Below, piece after piece: positions 23,943 to 35,200 of a stretch of DNA of 64,000 nucleotides; position 1 is the stretch's first letter; each line of letters starts with the position of its first letter. Under the pieces are notes generated by a model. That model was not told the DNA's origin, did not search any database, and saw nothing but the letters and a program-made list of their open reading frames with translations. Where the stretch lies: NCBI RefSeq assembly GCF_900103785.1, contig NZ_FNHE01000005.1:62001-126000 (forward strand), written 5' to 3'. The translations under genes were made by a program, and so were the position numbers. The DNA comes from Geodermatophilus siccatus (GTDB lineage Bacteria > Actinomycetota > Actinomycetes > Mycobacteriales > Geodermatophilaceae).

Positions 23943-25889
23943 TCAGACCAGCGCGTCGAGGCCGTCGTCCGGGGGCAGCGTCATCGCGGCGTCCACCGGT
24001 GGGCGGTGCGGCTGGTCCAGGCCGCGCATGCGGGCCGCGTGCAGCGCGAGCAGCAGGTTCAGCCGGAGGGTCGGGTCGGTGGTGAAGGGCCCGAGCAGCC
24101 GCTCCAGCTTGCCGATCCGGTAGCGCATCGTGTTGTAGTGGAAGTGCAGGCGGCGCGCGGACTCCGCGACGTTCAGGTTCGTCTCCAGCAGCACGCGCAG
24201 CGTCTCCCGCAGGTCGGCGGAGTCGGGGTCGGCGGCGTCGGCCAGCGTCCCCAGCACCTCGTCGACGTAGTTGCGCAGCTCGGTGCTGTCCGGGATCAGC
24301 GACAGCAGCCGGAAGACGCCGAGCTGGTCGAAGTGGGTCACCGCCTGCGTCCCGTGGATCTCCTGGCCCACGCCGAGGGCGCGGGACGCCTGCTGGTGGG
24401 CCTCGCCGAGCGCCGACAGCGAGCCGGCCGGGCGACCGATGCCGGTGCCGAGCACCCGCCCGACCCGGCGCACCCGGGCGTTGACCCGGCCGGTCACCGC
24501 GCTCACCAGCGAGGTGATCTCCTCCGGCGTCCGCCCGTCGAGGGGCAGCACGGTGACGATCTCCGTCGACAGCCCGGCCACCGCCGCGCCGGAGACCTCG
24601 GTCTCCAGCGCGGCTCGCCAGCCGTCGGCCAGCCGGTCGAGGACGTCGAGGGCACGGGCGGGGTCGGCCTGCGGGTCGGCGGCGGTCTCCGTGGCGGTCA
24701 CCAGGACGACGACCGGGCCGTCGAGCCGCCAGCCGAAGGACCGGGTCTGGGCCAGCGCCCGCTCGGTGTGCCGCAGCGACCCGGCGACCAGCCGGCGCAC
24801 CAGGTCGCCCTGGAAGCGCAGCTCGACCGAGTGCACGGCCTGCTGGCGGATCACCGAGAGCGCCGCCACCACCGCGGCCCGCTCGAGGAGGGCGCCGGCG
24901 CCCACCAGCAGCGGCCCGGTCCGGTGGACGGCGACCAGCCAGCCGTGCCGCTGGTCGCCGGCCATGATCGGCGCGACCGCGTACTCCCCCACCCCGCCGG
25001 GCAGCTCGTGGTGCCCGGGCACGAGCAGGATGCCGTCGGCCGGGGAGAGGTCGGCGTCGGCGAGCACGTCGGCCGGGGTGACGACGGTCTGGTCGGCGCG
25101 CAGGCCCGAGAGCCGGCGGGACGGCGCCATCATCGCCATCTCGTCCTCTGCCTCGGCGTCCAGCAGCCACAGCCAGTCGCTGATCTCGGCGACGTCCTCG
25201 GGCGGACCGGCGCTGGTGACGATCTCGCGGTCCGGCCCCAGGCCCAGCACGGCGGCGCCCTGGAGGGAGTCGGCGAGCTGCTCGGTGACCTCGGCCAGCC
25301 CCCCGCCGCTGAGCGCCACGTCGATGAACTGGTCGTGCATGCGGCTGGAGAGCGCCAGCGCCTCGCTCTGCTTGCCGACGACGGCACCGAGCACCTCGGA
25401 GACGACCTCGCCCATCCGCACCGTCGCGGGCAGGGCGAGCACCGGCAGCGCCCGGCGGTCGGCCTCGGCCAGCACGTCGGCCGGCACCGGCGGCGGCCCC
25501 TCCGTCCGGCGGTAGGCCAGCGCCGTGGTGCCCATGGAGTCCAGCCGCTCCACCAGGGCGCGGCAGTTGGCGGCGTCGGCCGGCGGCAGCCGCGCCCCGA
25601 GGACGACGAGGACGTCGGGCCCGGCCACGGCCAGGGGGTCGGCGGGGTCGTCGACCACCATGTAGCGGACGACGCGGTCGAGGCCGCCGTGCCCGGCGAC
25701 GACCTCCGTCCCCGCGAGGCCGGGCAACCGCAGCGCCTCGGCCAGGCTGAGGCCCATGCGCTCCTGCCAGCTGGGCCGCTCCCCGCGGCTCTCGGTCACC
25801 GGCGCCTCCGCTGCCGACAGGTGACGCCAAGATGAGACCAAGCCCTCACCCAGCGTGGGGACGACGAGGGGTGCTTCACCCTGGGTCAC
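23943..25889 (-). CDS. pucR: PucR-family transcriptional regulator
   Basis: A 648-residue regulator. The N-terminal PucR (purine catabolism) domain (LRLPGLAGTEVVAGHGGLDR onward, about residues 50-170) is followed by a GAF/GGDEF-like middle region. The C-terminal PucR HTH has LRETLRVLLETNLNVAESAR and RLHFHYNTMRYRIGKLERLLG near residue 580. Such proteins control purine/allantoin catabolism in Bacillus and Actinobacteria. The GTG at 25889 has GAGAAGG upstream; an internal ATG just before the PucR domain is an alternative. It is divergent from a DUF2877 gene, in line with a purine or oxamate link. Confidence 0.87.
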   Translation of the reverse strand: MTQGEAPLVVPTLGEGLVSSWRHLSAAEAPVTESRGERPSWQERMGLSLAEALRLPGLAGTEVVAGHGGLDRVVRYMVVDDPADPLAVAGPDVLVVLGARLPPADAANCRALVERLDSMGTTALAYRRTEGPPPVPADVLAEADRRALPVLALPATVRMGEVVSEVLGAVVGKQSEALALSSRMHDQFIDVALSGGGLAEVTEQLADSLQGAAVLGLGPDREIVTSAGPPEDVAEISDWLWLLDAEAEDEMAMMAPSRRLSGLRADQTVVTPADVLADADLSPADGILLVPGHHELPGGVGEYAVAPIMAGDQRHGWLVAVHRTGPLLVGAGALLERAAVVAALSVIRQQAVHSVELRFQGDLVRRLVAGSLRHTERALAQTRSFGWRLDGPVVVLVTATETAADPQADPARALDVLDRLADGWRAALETEVSGAAVAGLSTEIVTVLPLDGRTPEEITSLVSAVTGRVNARVRRVGRVLGTGIGRPAGSLSALGEAHQQASRALGVGQEIHGTQAVTHFDQLGVFRLLSLIPDSTELRNYVDEVLGTLADAADPDSADLRETLRVLLETNLNVAESARRLHFHYNTMRYRIGKLERLLGPFTTDPTLRLNLLLALHAARMRGLDQPHRPPVDAAMTLPPDDGLDALV

Positions 25890-25964
25890 GACACCAACCT
25901 TCTCAGTTGCCGATGCACACGGCCACACAGCAGCACCCTGTCAGGAGTGCCCGGACCTGATCGT

Positions 25965-25996
25965 CCATTCTTGGCGACATCCGCCATACTTGGGCG
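25965..25996. promoter_or_regulatory. direct repeat in the pucR/DUF2877 intergenic region
   Basis: CCATTCTTGGCG (25965-25976) and CCATACTTGGGCG (25984-25996) form a direct repeat 19 bp apart, in an AT-richer patch between the divergent genes. The CTTGG core resembles the TTGG core of the Bacillus PucR box. Candidate PucR operator. Confidence 0.4.
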
Positions 25997-26165
25997 TGCG
26001 ACGCGCCGCATAGGTTCGAGACCCGGTTCCACTCCGCCCGGTGGATGGTAGGCCGGTTCCCGCCCCAGGGTGCCGCCCACCTCCCTCCAGCGGGTGGACG
26101 GGCCCGGGCGGGGGGTCCCGAGCCGACGGTGCTCCCCGTGGTCTTCCAGCGTGAAGAGGGTCGCC

Positions 26166-27176
26166 ATGCGCACCATCGACGAGACCGCAGGCCCGGGCGG
26201 TAACCGCCCCGGGGCTCCGACCTCCCCGCGTGGCCGCGCCGCGCGGGCCGGACTACCGACCATCCCGCTGCCGCGCGAGTCTGCCCAGGCCACCGCGCGC
26301 ACCGCTCCCCCCGCCCGTGCCGCCACCGCCGTGCCCGCCTCGGCGAGCACCGGTGTCGCCGACCTCCTGCGCGGTCCGGTGCGCCCGGCGCGCGTCCTGC
26401 TCAGCGTCCCCGCCGCCGTCTACCTGCAGGTGCCCACCGAGCGCGGCGGCGACGTCGTCGGCGTGCTCACCAGCGACGCCGCCCGGCTGCCGCTGGCCTG
26501 CGTGCTCTTCCGCCCCAGCAACGGCCGCCCCCTGGTGGCGCTGCCGCCCGACGCCCCGGCCGAGGTCGGCGGCGGGCGCATCGTCGTGGGTGACCTCGCC
26601 GTCAGCGCGGCCGCCTGGTGGGACCCGCGGCCCCGGCTGCCACGTCCCCGCCCGGCGCTGCTCCCCGAGGGCGTCCGCCAGCTCCGCAACGCCCTCTACG
26701 GCGAGGGGGTGCCGCACAGCGCGTTCACCCTCCCCGGCCTGCCGGCCGGTCCCGGTGGCCCGCTCGCCGCGCTGCGCGGCGCCGTCCGCCGGGCCGACCT
26801 CGACGCCGCCCTGCGCACCGCCACCCGGCTGATCGGCCTGGGCCCGGGGCTGACCCCGGCCGGGGACGACGTCATGGCCGGGACCATGGCCGGTCTCGTG
26901 CTGCTGGGCCACCCCGCCGCTGAGCGGTTCGCCGCCGCGGTCTCCGCGCTGGCGGCCGGCCGGACGACGGAGCTGTCCCGGTCGCTGCTGCGGCACGCGG
27001 CCGCCGGCCGGGTCAGCGCCGAGTACGCCGCGGTGCTGCACGGCCTGGTCGGCGAGCGTCCGCTGGGCCCGGCGATCGACGGTCTGCTGGCCACCGGCGC
27101 CACCAGCGGCCGGGCGATGGCCCTGGGGCTGTGCACCGCGATCGACCTCGTCGACCGGACCATGCGCGTCCGCTGA
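26166..27176 (+). CDS. DUF2877 protein (AllH/YlbF-like)
   Basis: A 336-residue protein. The family signature LIGLGPGLTPAGDDVMAG is near residue 226, followed by LLRHAAAGRVSAEY. DUF2877 includes AllH, a part of the oxamate carbamoyltransferase AllFGH in allantoin degradation, but AllF and AllG genes are not in this window. The first 60 residues are Pro/Ala-rich and unlike the family. The ATG at 26166 has AGAGGG upstream. Divergent from pucR, which is probably its regulator (inference). Strong terminator directly after. Confidence 0.78.
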   Translation: MRTIDETAGPGGNRPGAPTSPRGRAARAGLPTIPLPRESAQATARTAPPARAATAVPASASTGVADLLRGPVRPARVLLSVPAAVYLQVPTERGGDVVGVLTSDAARLPLACVLFRPSNGRPLVALPPDAPAEVGGGRIVVGDLAVSAAAWWDPRPRLPRPRPALLPEGVRQLRNALYGEGVPHSAFTLPGLPAGPGGPLAALRGAVRRADLDAALRTATRLIGLGPGLTPAGDDVMAGTMAGLVLLGHPAAERFAAAVSALAAGRTTELSRSLLRHAAAGRVSAEYAAVLHGLVGERPLGPAIDGLLATGATSGRAMALGLCTAIDLVDRTMRVR

Positions 27177-27192
27177 GGACCCCAGAGCAAGG

Positions 27193-27230
27193 ACGAGGAG
27201 CCCCCTCCGCTGCGGGAGGGGGCTCCTCGT
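27193..27230 (+). terminator. strong intrinsic-type terminator after the DUF2877 gene
   Basis: A perfect 16-bp stem: ACGAGGAGCCCCCTCC pairs with GGAGGGGGCTCCTCGT around a GCTGCG loop, 16 nt past the stop codon. Confidence 0.85.
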
Positions 27231-27616
27231 CGTAGCGCCGCTCGACTCACTCACCGCACACGCCTGACCTCTGACGCGAAGCGTCACCGGTGGCGAACGG
27301 TACGTTGCGCCCGGATCCCGCTGTTGCGTCTGGGCTCCCCGGCACGGGGAGCGGTGCCTGGTGAGGTGGCGTGTCGCTCTCCTTCGGTCAGTGCCGCCTG
27401 GCGGCGCGCTCGGTCGCCTCGGCGGACGGGTACCCCGAGGTCCGGAATGCCATGAGGCCTCGAGGTCCGACGAGGATCTTGCGGCAACGGGCTCCCCTGG
27501 TGTTGCAGGTCCTGCTCGCCGACCGGGAAGGCCGTCTCGCATGGGGGGCGCCGCACGAGTTCGCGATCCTGCAGCCACCAGCGGGATGCAGACGAGTTCA
27601 TGGTCGAGGCAGCTCA
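27231..27616. other. intergenic stretch without a supported gene
   Basis: Nearly 400 nt of lower GC than the neighbours. It holds one hairpin (GCTCCCCG-GCA-CGGGGAGC, 27334-27352). Reading frames cross it on both strands, but their translations are Arg/Pro/Gln-rich with no domain pattern. The plus-strand frame runs into the next gene, so part of this stretch could be its N-terminus. Confidence 0.5.
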
Positions 27617-28657
27617 GTGCTGCGCGCTCTCAACTCCTCGTGGGACGTGCTGGTGTTCATGGCGGTCATGCTCGTGCTGCTGGGGATTGCCACCGCGCTC
27701 AGCATTGCTGCGCCGAGTACACGGCAGGCCGGCCTCTGGCTGGCTGTAGGCGTCGTCGCAGTCGTCGCAGCAGCGATGCTGATGGTGTCCATCACTCAGG
27801 TGCGGGAGCTGGTGACGGGAGGACGGCGCCGACAGCTGACAGCGCTCGGTGCCGTCGAGTCGAGGCTCTGGTCGGTTGCGCTGTGCCATGTGATGGACCC
27901 GGCCCGAGTCCAGCCACTACTCGAGACAGCTCGTGCACGCATCGCCTCTGGAGAGCAGCACCTCTTCTGCGCTGCAACAGCCGTGACCACCGCCGCAGCT
28001 CGGACCAGTCTGGCCCAGGTGACCGAGCCCCTGACGACGTCGCCGTCCGTGCGGATCCTGCTCGGCTCGGATGACCCTCGACTCGAGGAGCCCGGCCAGC
28101 AACACCCTCGTCCAGGTCGTGGACTCGGCTTCCTGTTGGGCGCTTCAGCGATCGTCGTGGCCGTCGTCGCCCAGCAGGTGAGCCGCGAGGAGCAGCGACT
28201 CTGCGTGGGCACACAGTCGTGTGCAAGCGTGCCCACGGGCTACGGCGACGCACTGTACTGGAGCATCAGCCGAGTTCTCGGCGGCGATCCAGAGGGCCTG
28301 GGCGTAGCAGCCGTGGGCAGTCGGGTCGTCGGTCTCCTGCTGACCTTCTACGGCCTCTTCATCCTTGCCTTCATCCTCGACAAGGTCTTGGAGAGGCGCA
28401 TCGCCGAGGATGCGCAGAGCGCTGCCGAACTGGTCGAGCAGTTCAACGACCGGGTGAGTGACCGGATACAGACCGTGGTCGAGCAGGGTGCGTCACCTCT
28501 ACCGTCCCGTGCTCCCGACGTGGTCCGAGTGCCGGGTGTCATCTACTTCCTGGTCGGCATGCTCACAGGACTCTCGACGAAGATCGTCCACGTCAGGCTG
28601 GGGACGTCTCGACGTCCTGACCCGAGACGCGGAGACGACCGATCTGAGGGTGCATGA
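27617..28657 (+). CDS. membrane protein with a potassium-channel-like pore region and a replaced selectivity filter
   Basis: About 346 residues. Two N-terminal helices (VLVFMAVMLVLLGIATAL and WLAVGVVAVVAAAMLMVSI) precede a soluble linker of about 110 residues. Then come a third helix (FLLGASAIVVAVVAQQV), a pore-like segment (ALYWSISRVLGGDPEGLG), a fourth helix (VVGLLLTFYGLFILAFIL) and a coiled cytoplasmic tail. The segment from ALYW to SR aligns without gaps to the KcsA pore, but TVGYGD is replaced by GGDPEG. Base composition is less GC-rich than the surroundings, suggesting transfer. The start is uncertain: GTG at 27617 (GAGG upstream) or in-frame codons as far as 27371. Confidence 0.6.
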   Translation: MLRALNSSWDVLVFMAVMLVLLGIATALSIAAPSTRQAGLWLAVGVVAVVAAAMLMVSITQVRELVTGGRRRQLTALGAVESRLWSVALCHVMDPARVQPLLETARARIASGEQHLFCAATAVTTAAARTSLAQVTEPLTTSPSVRILLGSDDPRLEEPGQQHPRPGRGLGFLLGASAIVVAVVAQQVSREEQRLCVGTQSCASVPTGYGDALYWSISRVLGGDPEGLGVAAVGSRVVGLLLTFYGLFILAFILDKVLERRIAEDAQSAAELVEQFNDRVSDRIQTVVEQGASPLPSRAPDVVRVPGVIYFLVGMLTGLSTKIVHVRLGTSRRPDPRRGDDRSEGA

Positions 28658-28674
28658 GCCACTGACTGCAGGAC

Positions 28675-29541
28675 TCACAGCCGGCAGGCGTGGATGCTGG
28701 TGACGAGGATCGCGCGGGCGCCGAGCTCCCAGAGCTCGTCCATCACCCGGTTGGTCTCGTGCTGCGCGACCATGGCGCGCACCGCCGACCAGCCCTCCGT
28801 CTGCAGCGGGCTGACCGTCGGCCCCTCGAGGCCGGGGGTGAGCGCGGTGGCCTTCTCCAGCAGCTCGTTCGGGCAGTCGTAGTCGAGCATCACGTACTGC
28901 CGGGCCACCAGGACACCGCGCAGCCTGCGGCGCAGCTGCGAGACCGCGGGCACCTCCTCGGCCCCGGCCCGCCGCACCAGGATGGCCTCGCTGGTGAGCA
29001 CCGGCTCGCCGATGATGTGCAGCCCGGCCGCGCGCAGCGTCGTCCCGGTCTCGACCACGTCGCACACGGCGTCGGCGACGCCGAGCCGGCAGGCGGTCTC
29101 CACCGCCCCGTCGAGCTTGACCACCGACGCCGCGATGCGCCGCTCGTCGAGGTGGCGCTGCAGCAGCACCGGGTAGGCCGTGGCGATCCGCTTGCCGGCC
29201 AGCTGCTCGACGGTCTCGATGCCGGACTCCACCGGCGTGGCGAACCGGAAGGAGGAGCGGCCGAAGCCCAGCGGCATGACCTCCACCGCGGCAGCGCCCT
29301 CGCCGACCGCCGGCGCGGTCTCCAGCAGCATGTCGCGGCCGGTGATGCCGACGTCCAGCGTGCCGGCGGCGACGTAGACGGCGATGTCACGGGGCCGCAG
29401 GTAGAAGAACTCGGTGTCGCTGTCGGGATCGTAGACGGCGAGGTCCTTGGTGCTGCGGCGCTGCCGGTAGCCGCTCTCGGCGAGCATGGCAGCCGCGGGC
29501 TCGCTCAGGACGCCCTTGTTCGGCACGGCGATGCGCAGCAC
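28675..29541 (-). CDS. hisG: ATP phosphoribosyltransferase, long form
   Basis: First enzyme of histidine synthesis (ATP + PRPP to phosphoribosyl-ATP), 288 aa. The N-terminal LRIAVPNKGVLSEPA and the PRPP-binding region VCDVVETGTTLRAAGL are typical. The C-terminal domain (from about residue 210, ending ARAILVTSIHACRL) is the histidine-binding ACT-like domain of the long form, so feedback control by histidine is expected and HisZ is not needed. GTG start with GAGGAG upstream. It is the last gene of the rib-his operon, separated from hisE by an R2 hairpin. Confidence 0.96.
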   Translation of the reverse strand: MLRIAVPNKGVLSEPAAAMLAESGYRQRRSTKDLAVYDPDSDTEFFYLRPRDIAVYVAAGTLDVGITGRDMLLETAPAVGEGAAAVEVMPLGFGRSSFRFATPVESGIETVEQLAGKRIATAYPVLLQRHLDERRIAASVVKLDGAVETACRLGVADAVCDVVETGTTLRAAGLHIIGEPVLTSEAILVRRAGAEEVPAVSQLRRRLRGVLVARQYVMLDYDCPNELLEKATALTPGLEGPTVSPLQTEGWSAVRAMVAQHETNRVMDELWELGARAILVTSIHACRL

Positions 29542-29574
29542 GGAGGAACTCCTCGAGGTCGGTGACGGACGGTC

Positions 29575-29634
29575 GGCCCTCCTGCAGGGTCCCGCCGCGA
29601 GCCTGCGAGCGGTGGGGGGCAGGAGGGTCCTTCT
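29575..29634 (-). repeat. R2 hairpin repeat (copy E) between hisE and hisG
   Basis: Arms GGCCCTCCTGC (29575-29585) and GCAGGAGGGTCC (29619-29630) around GCCGCGAGCCTGCGAGCGGT. The arm sequence differs from copies A and B but remains self-complementary. Confidence 0.65.
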
Positions 29635-29656
29635 TCAGAGATGGGCATAGACGTCT

Positions 29657-31822
<2,166 letters not shown>

Positions 31823-31895
31823 GAACCCTCCTCGCTGGCGTACGTCGGCTCCGTGCGCTCGGCTGCTGTGCCCCTGCGTGAGCTCGCCGGCTCGC
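31823..31895 (-). repeat. R1 junction element, copy ribE-ribBA
   Basis: 73 nt between the ribE stop and ribBA start. The stop-side hairpin is perfect (GTGAGC-GAGCCGGCGA-GCTCAC). Middle GGGGCACAGC and the CCAGCGAGGAGG ribosome binding site are present. Confidence 0.85.
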
Positions 31896-32549
31896 TCACG
31901 AGCGTGCTCCCAACAGGCGTTCCACGTACTTGGCGATCACGTCGACCTCCAGGTTGACCGGGCTCCCGGGAGGGACGGCACCCAGCGTGGTCTCGCGCAG
32001 GGTGGTGGGGATCAGGCTGACCTCCAACCACGGCTCGGGGTCGTCCGCGGCGCTCACGGCGCTCACGGTCAGGGAGACGCCGTCCACGGTGATCGAGCCC
32101 TTCTCGACCACGTAGCGCGCCAGCTCCGGCGGCAGCGCGACCCGCACGACCTCCCAGTGCTCGCCGGGGGTGCGGGTGACGACGGTGCCGACACCGTCGA
32201 CGTGGCCCTGCACCAGGTGCCCGCCGAGCCGGGTGTGCGGGGTGACCGCGCGCTCCAGGTTGACCGGGTCGCCGGCACCGAGGGCGCCGAGGCTGCTGCG
32301 GCGGAGGGTCTCGGCCATCACGTCGGTGGTCCACTCCTCGGCTGTGCCGTCGCCCCCCGGGCCCGTACCAGCGAACCCGGTGACGGTGAGGCAGACCCCG
32401 TTGACGGCGATCGAGTCGCCCAGCGCCACGCCCTCGAGGGCCTTGCGCGCCCGGATGCGCAGCCGGGCGGCGTCCGCCTCCCGACCCACCCCACCGGACT
32501 CCTCGCGGGCGAGCAGGACGCCGACCTCCTCGACGATGCCGGTGAACAC
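31896..32549 (-). CDS. ribE: riboflavin synthase, alpha chain
   Basis: A 217-residue enzyme that dismutates two lumazines to riboflavin. Two tandem lumazine-binding barrels begin [10 protein letters not shown] and (after residue 115) [11 protein letters not shown]. Each contains the typical [12 protein letters not shown] or [12 protein letters not shown] motif. The GTG at 32549 gives the standard (M)FTGIVEE start; GGAGGG lies 8 nt upstream, and the ribD stop is 2 nt before. The C-terminus ends inside the R1 element. Confidence 0.96.
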   Translation of the reverse strand: MFTGIVEEVGVLLAREESGGVGREADAARLRIRARKALEGVALGDSIAVNGVCLTVTGFAGTGPGGDGTAEEWTTDVMAETLRRSSLGALGAGDPVNLERAVTPHTRLGGHLVQGHVDGVGTVVTRTPGEHWEVVRVALPPELARYVVEKGSITVDGVSLTVSAVSAADDPEPWLEVSLIPTTLRETTLGAVPPGSPVNLEVDVIAKYVERLLGARS

Positions 32550-32551
32550 GA

Positions 32552-33640
32552 TCAACTCCCTCCGGTCGCGCCGCGGTGGTCCGCGACGCGCCGGTCTCCA
32601 GTGTGCCGGTTGGGCCGCAGCCGGATCTCCACGTCCCCGCCCAGGCGGGTGAGGCCGACGACCGAGAGGGTCAGCGCATCGCCGATCCCGGTGATTCCCA
32701 GGTCCCCGACCAGCGGTGCGCCGGCGCCCAGGAGCTTCGGCGCCAGGTGCACGACCGCCTCGTCGACCAGTCCCTCGCGCAGGAAGGCGGCCGCCAGTGT
32801 CGGGCCGCCCTCCAGCAGCACCCGCCGCACGTCGCGGGCGAAGAGCTCCTCGAGCAGCTCCTGCGGGCCGGCCGCGACGCTGACGAGGGTGGGCGCGGCG
32901 TCGTCGAGCACCCGGGCGGTCCCCGGCAACCGGCCGCGGCGGTCGAGGACCACCCGCAGCGGCTGCCGCGCGGCGGCCGGGTGGGTGGGAGGCAGCTCGG
33001 CGTCGCGGACGGTCAGCTGCGGGTCGTCGGCCAGCGCCGTCCCCGACCCGACGACGACCGCGTCACAGGTGGCCCGCAGCCGGTGGACGGCGGCCCGCGC
33101 CTCCGGGCCGGTGACCCAGCGGCTGCTGCCGTCGGCGGCGGCCACCCGGCCGTCGAGGGTGCCGGCGACCTTCCAGACCACGAACGGGCGGTGCTCCCGC
33201 ACGCCGGTCAGCCACGCGCCCAGCGCGCCCTCCTCGGCGGCCTGCTGCTCCACGCCGAGCTCGACCTCGATGCCGGCGGCGCGCAGCCGGGCCGCGCCGC
33301 CCCCGGCCAGCTGCGTCGGTTCGGGGACGGCGACCACCACGCGGGCCACGCCGGCGGCGATGAGCGCCTCGGTGCACGGCCCGGTGCGGCCGGTGTGCGC
33401 GCACGGCTCGAGGGTGACGACGGCGGTGCCCCCGCGGGCCCGCTCCCCGGCCTGCGCGAGCGCCCGGACCTCGGCGTGCGGGCCCCCGGGCGGTGCGGTC
33501 GCGCCCTCCCCCACCGGCGTCCCGTCGGCGGCCAGCACCACCGCGCCCACCGCCGGGTTCGGGCTGGTGGTGCCGAGGACGCCCATGCCCAGCTCGCGCG
33601 CCCGGGCCATGGCCGAGAGCTCGGCCGCGGAGACGCTCAC
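32552..33640 (-). CDS. ribD: bifunctional diaminohydroxyphosphoribosylaminopyrimidine deaminase / reductase
   Basis: A 362-residue protein. The deaminase domain (1-145) has zinc ligands in [10 protein letters not shown] and [13 protein letters not shown]. The reductase domain (from about 150) has [29 protein letters not shown] and [14 protein letters not shown]. It carries out two consecutive steps of riboflavin synthesis. GTG start overlapping the rpe stop (GTGA). The last 20 residues after RLRPNRH are extra. Confidence 0.96.
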   Translation of the reverse strand: MSVSAAELSAMARARELGMGVLGTTSPNPAVGAVVLAADGTPVGEGATAPPGGPHAEVRALAQAGERARGGTAVVTLEPCAHTGRTGPCTEALIAAGVARVVVAVPEPTQLAGGGAARLRAAGIEVELGVEQQAAEEGALGAWLTGVREHRPFVVWKVAGTLDGRVAAADGSSRWVTGPEARAAVHRLRATCDAVVVGSGTALADDPQLTVRDAELPPTHPAAARQPLRVVLDRRGRLPGTARVLDDAAPTLVSVAAGPQELLEELFARDVRRVLLEGGPTLAAAFLREGLVDEAVVHLAPKLLGAGAPLVGDLGITGIGDALTLSVVGLTRLGGDVEIRLRPNRHTGDRRVADHRGATGGS

Positions 33641-34311
33641 CTCTGCCGCGCCGCGGCGGCCTGCGCGCGCAGGCCGGCGATGGCGCGCGCCGGGTCGTCG
33701 GCGCCGTAGACCGCGGAGCCGGCCACGAAGACGTCGGCGCCGGCGGCGGCGGCCTGCTCGATGGTGTCGGCGTTGATCCCGCCGTCGACCTCGACCAGCA
33801 GCGTGAGGTGCCCGGTGTCGACCAGCTCCCGGGCGCGGCGGACCTTGGGCAACGTCTCGGCGATGAAGCGCTGCCCGCCGAAGCCGGGCTCGACGGTCAT
33901 GACCAGCAGGGTGTCGAACGCGGGGAGCACGTCGAGGTACTCCTCCAGCGGCGTGCTCGGCTTGAGCGCCAGGCCGGCCAGCGACCCGGCCGCGCGCAGG
34001 TCACGGGCGACGGCGCGCGGGTCGCCGGTGCAGGCCTCGGCGTGCACGGTGACGTTGCGCGCGCCCGCCTCGGCGTAACCCGGCGCCCAGCGCTCCGGGC
34101 CCTCGATCATCAGGTGGCAGTCCAGCGGCACTGGGCTGACCGCCTGCACCGCCTGCATGACCGGCAGTCCGAAGGTCAGGTTCGGCACGAAGTGCGCGTC
34201 CATGACGTCGAAGTGCAGCCAGTCGGCGTCGGCGACCCGTTGCGCCTCCTCGGCCAGCCGGGCGAAGTCCGCCGACAGGAGGCTGGGCGCGATGAGGGGG
34301 CTGCGGGGCAC
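33637..34311 (-). CDS. rpe: ribulose-phosphate 3-epimerase
   Basis: A 224-residue TIM-barrel enzyme interconverting ribulose-5-P and xylulose-5-P, which supplies the pentose phosphate used by the rib genes. Motifs are [25 protein letters not shown] (metal His and Asp), [21 protein letters not shown] and [12 protein letters not shown]. The GTG at 34311 gives the usual short N-terminus; longer frames extend into the YcnI gene. First gene of the rib-his operon. Confidence 0.96.
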   Translation of the reverse strand: MPRSPLIAPSLLSADFARLAEEAQRVADADWLHFDVMDAHFVPNLTFGLPVMQAVQAVSPVPLDCHLMIEGPERWAPGYAEAGARNVTVHAEACTGDPRAVARDLRAAGSLAGLALKPSTPLEEYLDVLPAFDTLLVMTVEPGFGGQRFIAETLPKVRRARELVDTGHLTLLVEVDGGINADTIEQAAAAGADVFVAGSAVYGADDPARAIAGLRAQAAAARQR

Positions 34312-34336
34312 GTCCGCCGAGTCTAGGCGGCGGTGA

Positions 34337-35032
34337 TCACCGTCCCGCGCGCGAGCGGCGGTAGGCGAGGCCGCCGGCCACGGCCGCGAGCGCGGCCACC
34401 ACGGCTGCCGCGACCAGCCAGCCGCTGCCGCTCCCCTCGTCGTCCTCGGTGGCGGCGCCCGGCACCGACGCGGTGGGCGCGGCGGGGGTGGACACCACCG
34501 TGGGAGCCGGCGGGGCGGGCGCGGCCGTCGTGGGGGCGGCCGCACCCGGGGCGACGGCGAGGACCGGCGCGGGCAGCTCCGGCTCCGGCCCGCCGGGCAC
34601 CTCCTGCTCGATCCAGGCGTCCTCGGTGCCGTCGGCGTAGACCTGCACCGTCGGGAAGGCCAGCTCGGTCACACCGGCGGGCAGGGTCGCCACGGTGACC
34701 GCGTACTCGGCGTCCGCGCCGACCGGCAGTGCGGGCCCGCCGACGTCGAAGCCCTCCGCGGTCGGGGTGAGCACCCACCCGGGCGGCCCGGCGGCCAGCG
34801 TCACGTCGGCCGGGTCGATCCCGTCGGGCAGCTGGGTGCGCATCGCGGTGATGCCCGAGGCGGCCTCCGACGCGGCGGAGAAGGCGAGCGTCACCGGGCC
34901 GGTGCCGGCCACGGCGCCCTCCGCGCTGACCTCGACGTGGGCGGCCGCCGTCCCGGTCCCGGCGGCGAGCAGGACGGCGCCCATCAGGACGGTGGCGGGG
35001 GTCCGGCGCACGGCCGGCGATCGAGTCGTCAC
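34337..35032 (-). CDS. ycnI: YcnI-like (DUF1775) membrane-anchored copper-protein homologue
   Basis: A 231-residue exported protein. The signal peptide (1 to about 31) ends AAA before HVEVSAEG, giving a mature N-terminal His, the copper-binding residue of YcnI proteins. Conserved DUF1775 parts are [19 protein letters not shown] and [16 protein letters not shown] Pro/Ala/Thr-rich linker and one C-terminal helix ([20 protein letters not shown]) with basic residues anchor it. The GTG at 35032 has no clear Shine-Dalgarno. It is divergent from a two-component system; a role in copper handling is family-based inference. Confidence 0.82.
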   Translation of the reverse strand: MTTRSPAVRRTPATVLMGAVLLAAGTGTAAAHVEVSAEGAVAGTGPVTLAFSAASEAASGITAMRTQLPDGIDPADVTLAAGPPGWVLTPTAEGFDVGGPALPVGADAEYAVTVATLPAGVTELAFPTVQVYADGTEDAWIEQEVPGGPEPELPAPVLAVAPGAAAPTTAAPAPPAPTVVSTPAAPTASVPGAATEDDEGSGSGWLVAAAVVAALAAVAGGLAYRRSRAGR

Positions 35033-35046
35033 GGTGCAGTGGTCGT

Positions 35047-35193
35047 CGGCGGGACGCGCCCGGTTCCCGCCGTCTCGCTCCGTGGCCGGGTGGTGGCTAT
35101 CCGTAGGAGTCCCCGGCGCGCCGGAATGAGACGTCCGCTCTGAGCTGCACCGCGTCCCGAGACCCCCAATACGGAACTGACCCTCCTTATCGT
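35047..35193. promoter_or_regulatory. divergent promoter region of ycnI and the two-component system
   Basis: In the 168-nt gap, TATCGT (35188-35193) stands exactly 7 nt before the kinase GTG, a leaderless-type promoter. A hairpin GGCGGGA/TCCCGCC is at 35047-35070 on the ycnI side. Confidence 0.45.
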
Positions 35194-35200
35194 TCGAGCC

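Noticed and set aside
27284-27601. 105-codon minus-strand frame before the channel-like gene
   Set aside because: No family pattern, no ribosome binding site, and it crosses a hairpin; kept only as part of the unassigned stretch.
28235-28260. TGYGD as a potassium selectivity filter
   Set aside because: It lies before the pore helix; the gap-free alignment puts GGDPEG at the filter position.
34312-34336. FMN riboswitch ahead of the riboflavin operon
   Set aside because: The operon starts 24 nt after the neighbouring ycnI stop, leaving no room for the conserved structure; none was seen before ribD or ribE either.
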